From assembly GCA_947504725.1 (NCBI GenBank), contig CANNHN010000010.1:23162-87161 (forward strand): 64,000 nucleotides of DNA. Reading direction: 5' to 3'. A program made the position numbers and the translations under genes. The notes under the pieces were generated by a model. It was not told the DNA's origin. It saw only the letters and a program-made list of their open reading frames with translations, and did not search any database. The number at the start of each line of letters is the position of its first letter. The stretch's first letter is position 1. Of the stretch, positions 63,801-64,000 are shown one piece after another. Origin of the DNA: Bacteroidota bacterium (GTDB taxonomy: Bacteria; Bacteroidota; Bacteroidia; 2-12-FULL-35-15).

Positions 63801-64000
63801 GTTTGGTCGATACTAGCATTGGCAGTAGTAGGAGGCGTATCACGGAAAATAGTAATGTCATCAACAGAAGGTGTACACACACCATTAGAAATAGTCCAAC
63901 GGAACGTATTCACACCAAAACTTAATCCAGTTACTCCTGAAGTAGGAGAAGTAGGTGTTGTAACCACACCTGTACCTGCTAATACCGTCCACGTGCCTGT
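60833..64000 (-). CDS. Giant repeat adhesin with T9SS type B C-terminus (N-terminus outside window)
   Basis: The frame stays open to the right edge ([11 protein letters not shown] before the GTG at 63967), so the protein is longer than the 1055 residues seen. It consists of eleven full and one partial Ig/PKD-like repeats of about 83 aa, each built on [19 protein letters not shown], then [14 protein letters not shown], then [18 protein letters not shown]. Two conserved Cys per repeat suggest a disulfide. The C-terminal 85 residues ([17 protein letters not shown] ... [12 protein letters not shown] ... [13 protein letters not shown]) form a type B sorting domain. Repeats 5+6 and 7+8 form a recently duplicated pair with a 498-base period. 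Probable surface adhesin or gliding-type filament, exported with the PorP/SprF that follows. Confidence 0.9.
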   Translation of the reverse strand, partial: TGTWTVLAGTGVVTTPTSPTSGVTGLSFGVNTFRWTISNGVCTPSVDDITIFRDTPPTTANASIDQTVCTTTATLAGNTPVVGTGLWTVVVGSATPTTPTSPTSGITALSVGVNTFVWTISNGTCADSFDSITIFRFDFPTVSNAGFDSTICSSASSLTGNTPIVGSGLWTLISGTTTITNSTLPATTVTGLGIGTNIFVWTISNGVCTPSTDTVSITVDDYPTIANAGPDFLICSSSATLNGNTPIVGTGLWTIVSGVGTITNPTLPTTTITGVSVGVNTFVWTISNGTCAPSTDTIVVTINTFATPSDAGNDTAICSSASILNGNTPIVGIGTWSVLSGTGSVTTPGLPNSGITGLGVGVNTFLWTITSGACPISYDTVNYIVDPFPTVSNAGFDSTICSSTSTLNGNTPVIGTGTWTVVAGPATLSTPTTPTCSVSGLSVGVNTFVWTIANGTCPSSTDTVSIYVDPFPTTANAGFDSTICSSTSTINGNVPVIGTGSWTVISGSGAVTTPLAANTGVTGLSVGTNLFVWTTTNGTCLPSIDTVAIYVDPFPTISSAGFDSTICSSTSTLNGNTPAIGNGTWTVVAGTATLSTPTTPTCSVTGLNVGVNTFIWTVANGTCPSSTDTVSIFVDPFPTTANAGFDSTICSSNSTINGNVPTIGTGSWTVVSGSGAVTSPLLASSGVTGLSVGTNLFVWTTTNGTCLPSVDTVAIYVDPFPTISNAGFDSTLCSAISILNGNTPVIGVGNWTLVSGTGTVSSPASPSSAVSGLSVGINTFVWTISNGTCASSTDTIILTVNPLTTIANAGFDSTICATSSTLNGNIAAVGTGNWTLISGSGVIATPTLPTTSVTGLSIGSNIFRWTITAAVCPSTFDEVEIWVDDIPTIASAGIDMNINLNTINLNANSPLVGIGTWSIISSTGTITNVNDPLSLVSLLNNGANIFQWTITNGVCPASSDQVTINVSDVYMPNGFSPNGDNTNEYFVIPGLGSFSNVDLNVFNRWGNLVYSNSDYKNDWNGLNNSGDKLSDDTYYYILTINGEKTINGFVVIKTK
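61845..62840. repeat. 498-base higher-order tandem repeat within the adhesin gene
   Basis: The block GGATCAACATATATTG at 61845 recurs at 62343, and the surrounding sequence is closely similar over the whole 498-base unit, which encodes two different 83-aa repeats. This is a two-repeat duplication on top of the basic repeat. Confidence 0.75.

Noticed and set aside
60833..64000. Diversity-generating target in the adhesin repeats
   Set aside because: Differences between repeats are spread over all bases and do not concentrate at adenines as expected for retroelement-driven change.
1..64000. tRNA, rRNA or other structural RNA genes
   Set aside because: No cloverleaf with a GGTTCRA-type arm or rRNA segment was recognised by eye; a covariance-model search would be needed to exclude small RNAs.

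Overview
The window is AT-rich DNA from a member of the Bacteroidota. The evidence is internal: two PorP/SprF genes, secreted proteins ending in type IX secretion (T9SS) type A or type B sorting domains, a PafA-type alkaline phosphatase, several promoters of the Bacteroidota form (TTG, 17-20 bases, TAnnTTTG), and almost no Shine-Dalgarno sequences. I cannot place it below phylum or class. No rRNA, tRNA, CRISPR array, transposase or phage gene was seen.

Layout. 1-3.5 kb: end of obg, then PAP2 phosphatase, fluoride channel, PafA phosphatase and an acetyltransferase in one tight operon. 3.5-3.9 kb: a repeat-rich gap. 3.9-12.5 kb: an RhlE-like helicase, two paralogous PorE-like propeller proteins with SPOR-like ends, a YwbE-family protein and a CotH/P-domain T9SS cargo. 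12.7-17 kb: small metabolic and repair genes. 17.1-23.5 kb: a beta-oxidation operon (MarR regulator, FadB-type fusion, thiolase, acyl-CoA dehydrogenase), interrupted by a four-helix-bundle (S23) gene framed by inverted heptamer arrays. 23.5-29.7 kb: a TRIC channel, DsbA-like protein, GT-C/TPR membrane protein, acyl-CoA ligase and NPD-type oxidoreductase. 29.9-33.6 kb: a small lipoprotein, a double AAA+ ATPase with duplicated unknown N-terminal domains, and a DUF1801 protein. 33.6-41.1 kb (minus strand): outer-membrane barrel, amidohydrolase, SDR, Rieske oxygenase, amino-acid permease and a polytopic membrane protein. 41.3-46.5 kb: purL followed without gaps by a TPR protein, a small T9SS type B protein, PorP/SprF and MtgA. 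46.5-53 kb: an LRR protein and two large secreted cell-wall hydrolases. 53.1-64 kb: a single minus-strand operon encoding a giant repeat adhesin (running off the right edge), PorP/SprF, a propeller-PKD-OmpA protein, an unknown secreted protein, a propeller sensor with a SpoIIE-type PP2C phosphatase, and a SiaC-like (DUF1987) protein.

The most interesting signal is the last operon. It joins a T9SS surface adhesin and its outer-membrane partners to a phosphatase/SiaC signalling switch. Next are the S23 gene bounded by inverted GTATCAR arrays (a possible REP-like mobile unit, with a lone array elsewhere in the window), a MarR operator pair that falls exactly on the -33 and -7 promoter boxes, a palindromic repeat translated in frame inside the FadB homologue, and the AAA+ fusion protein.
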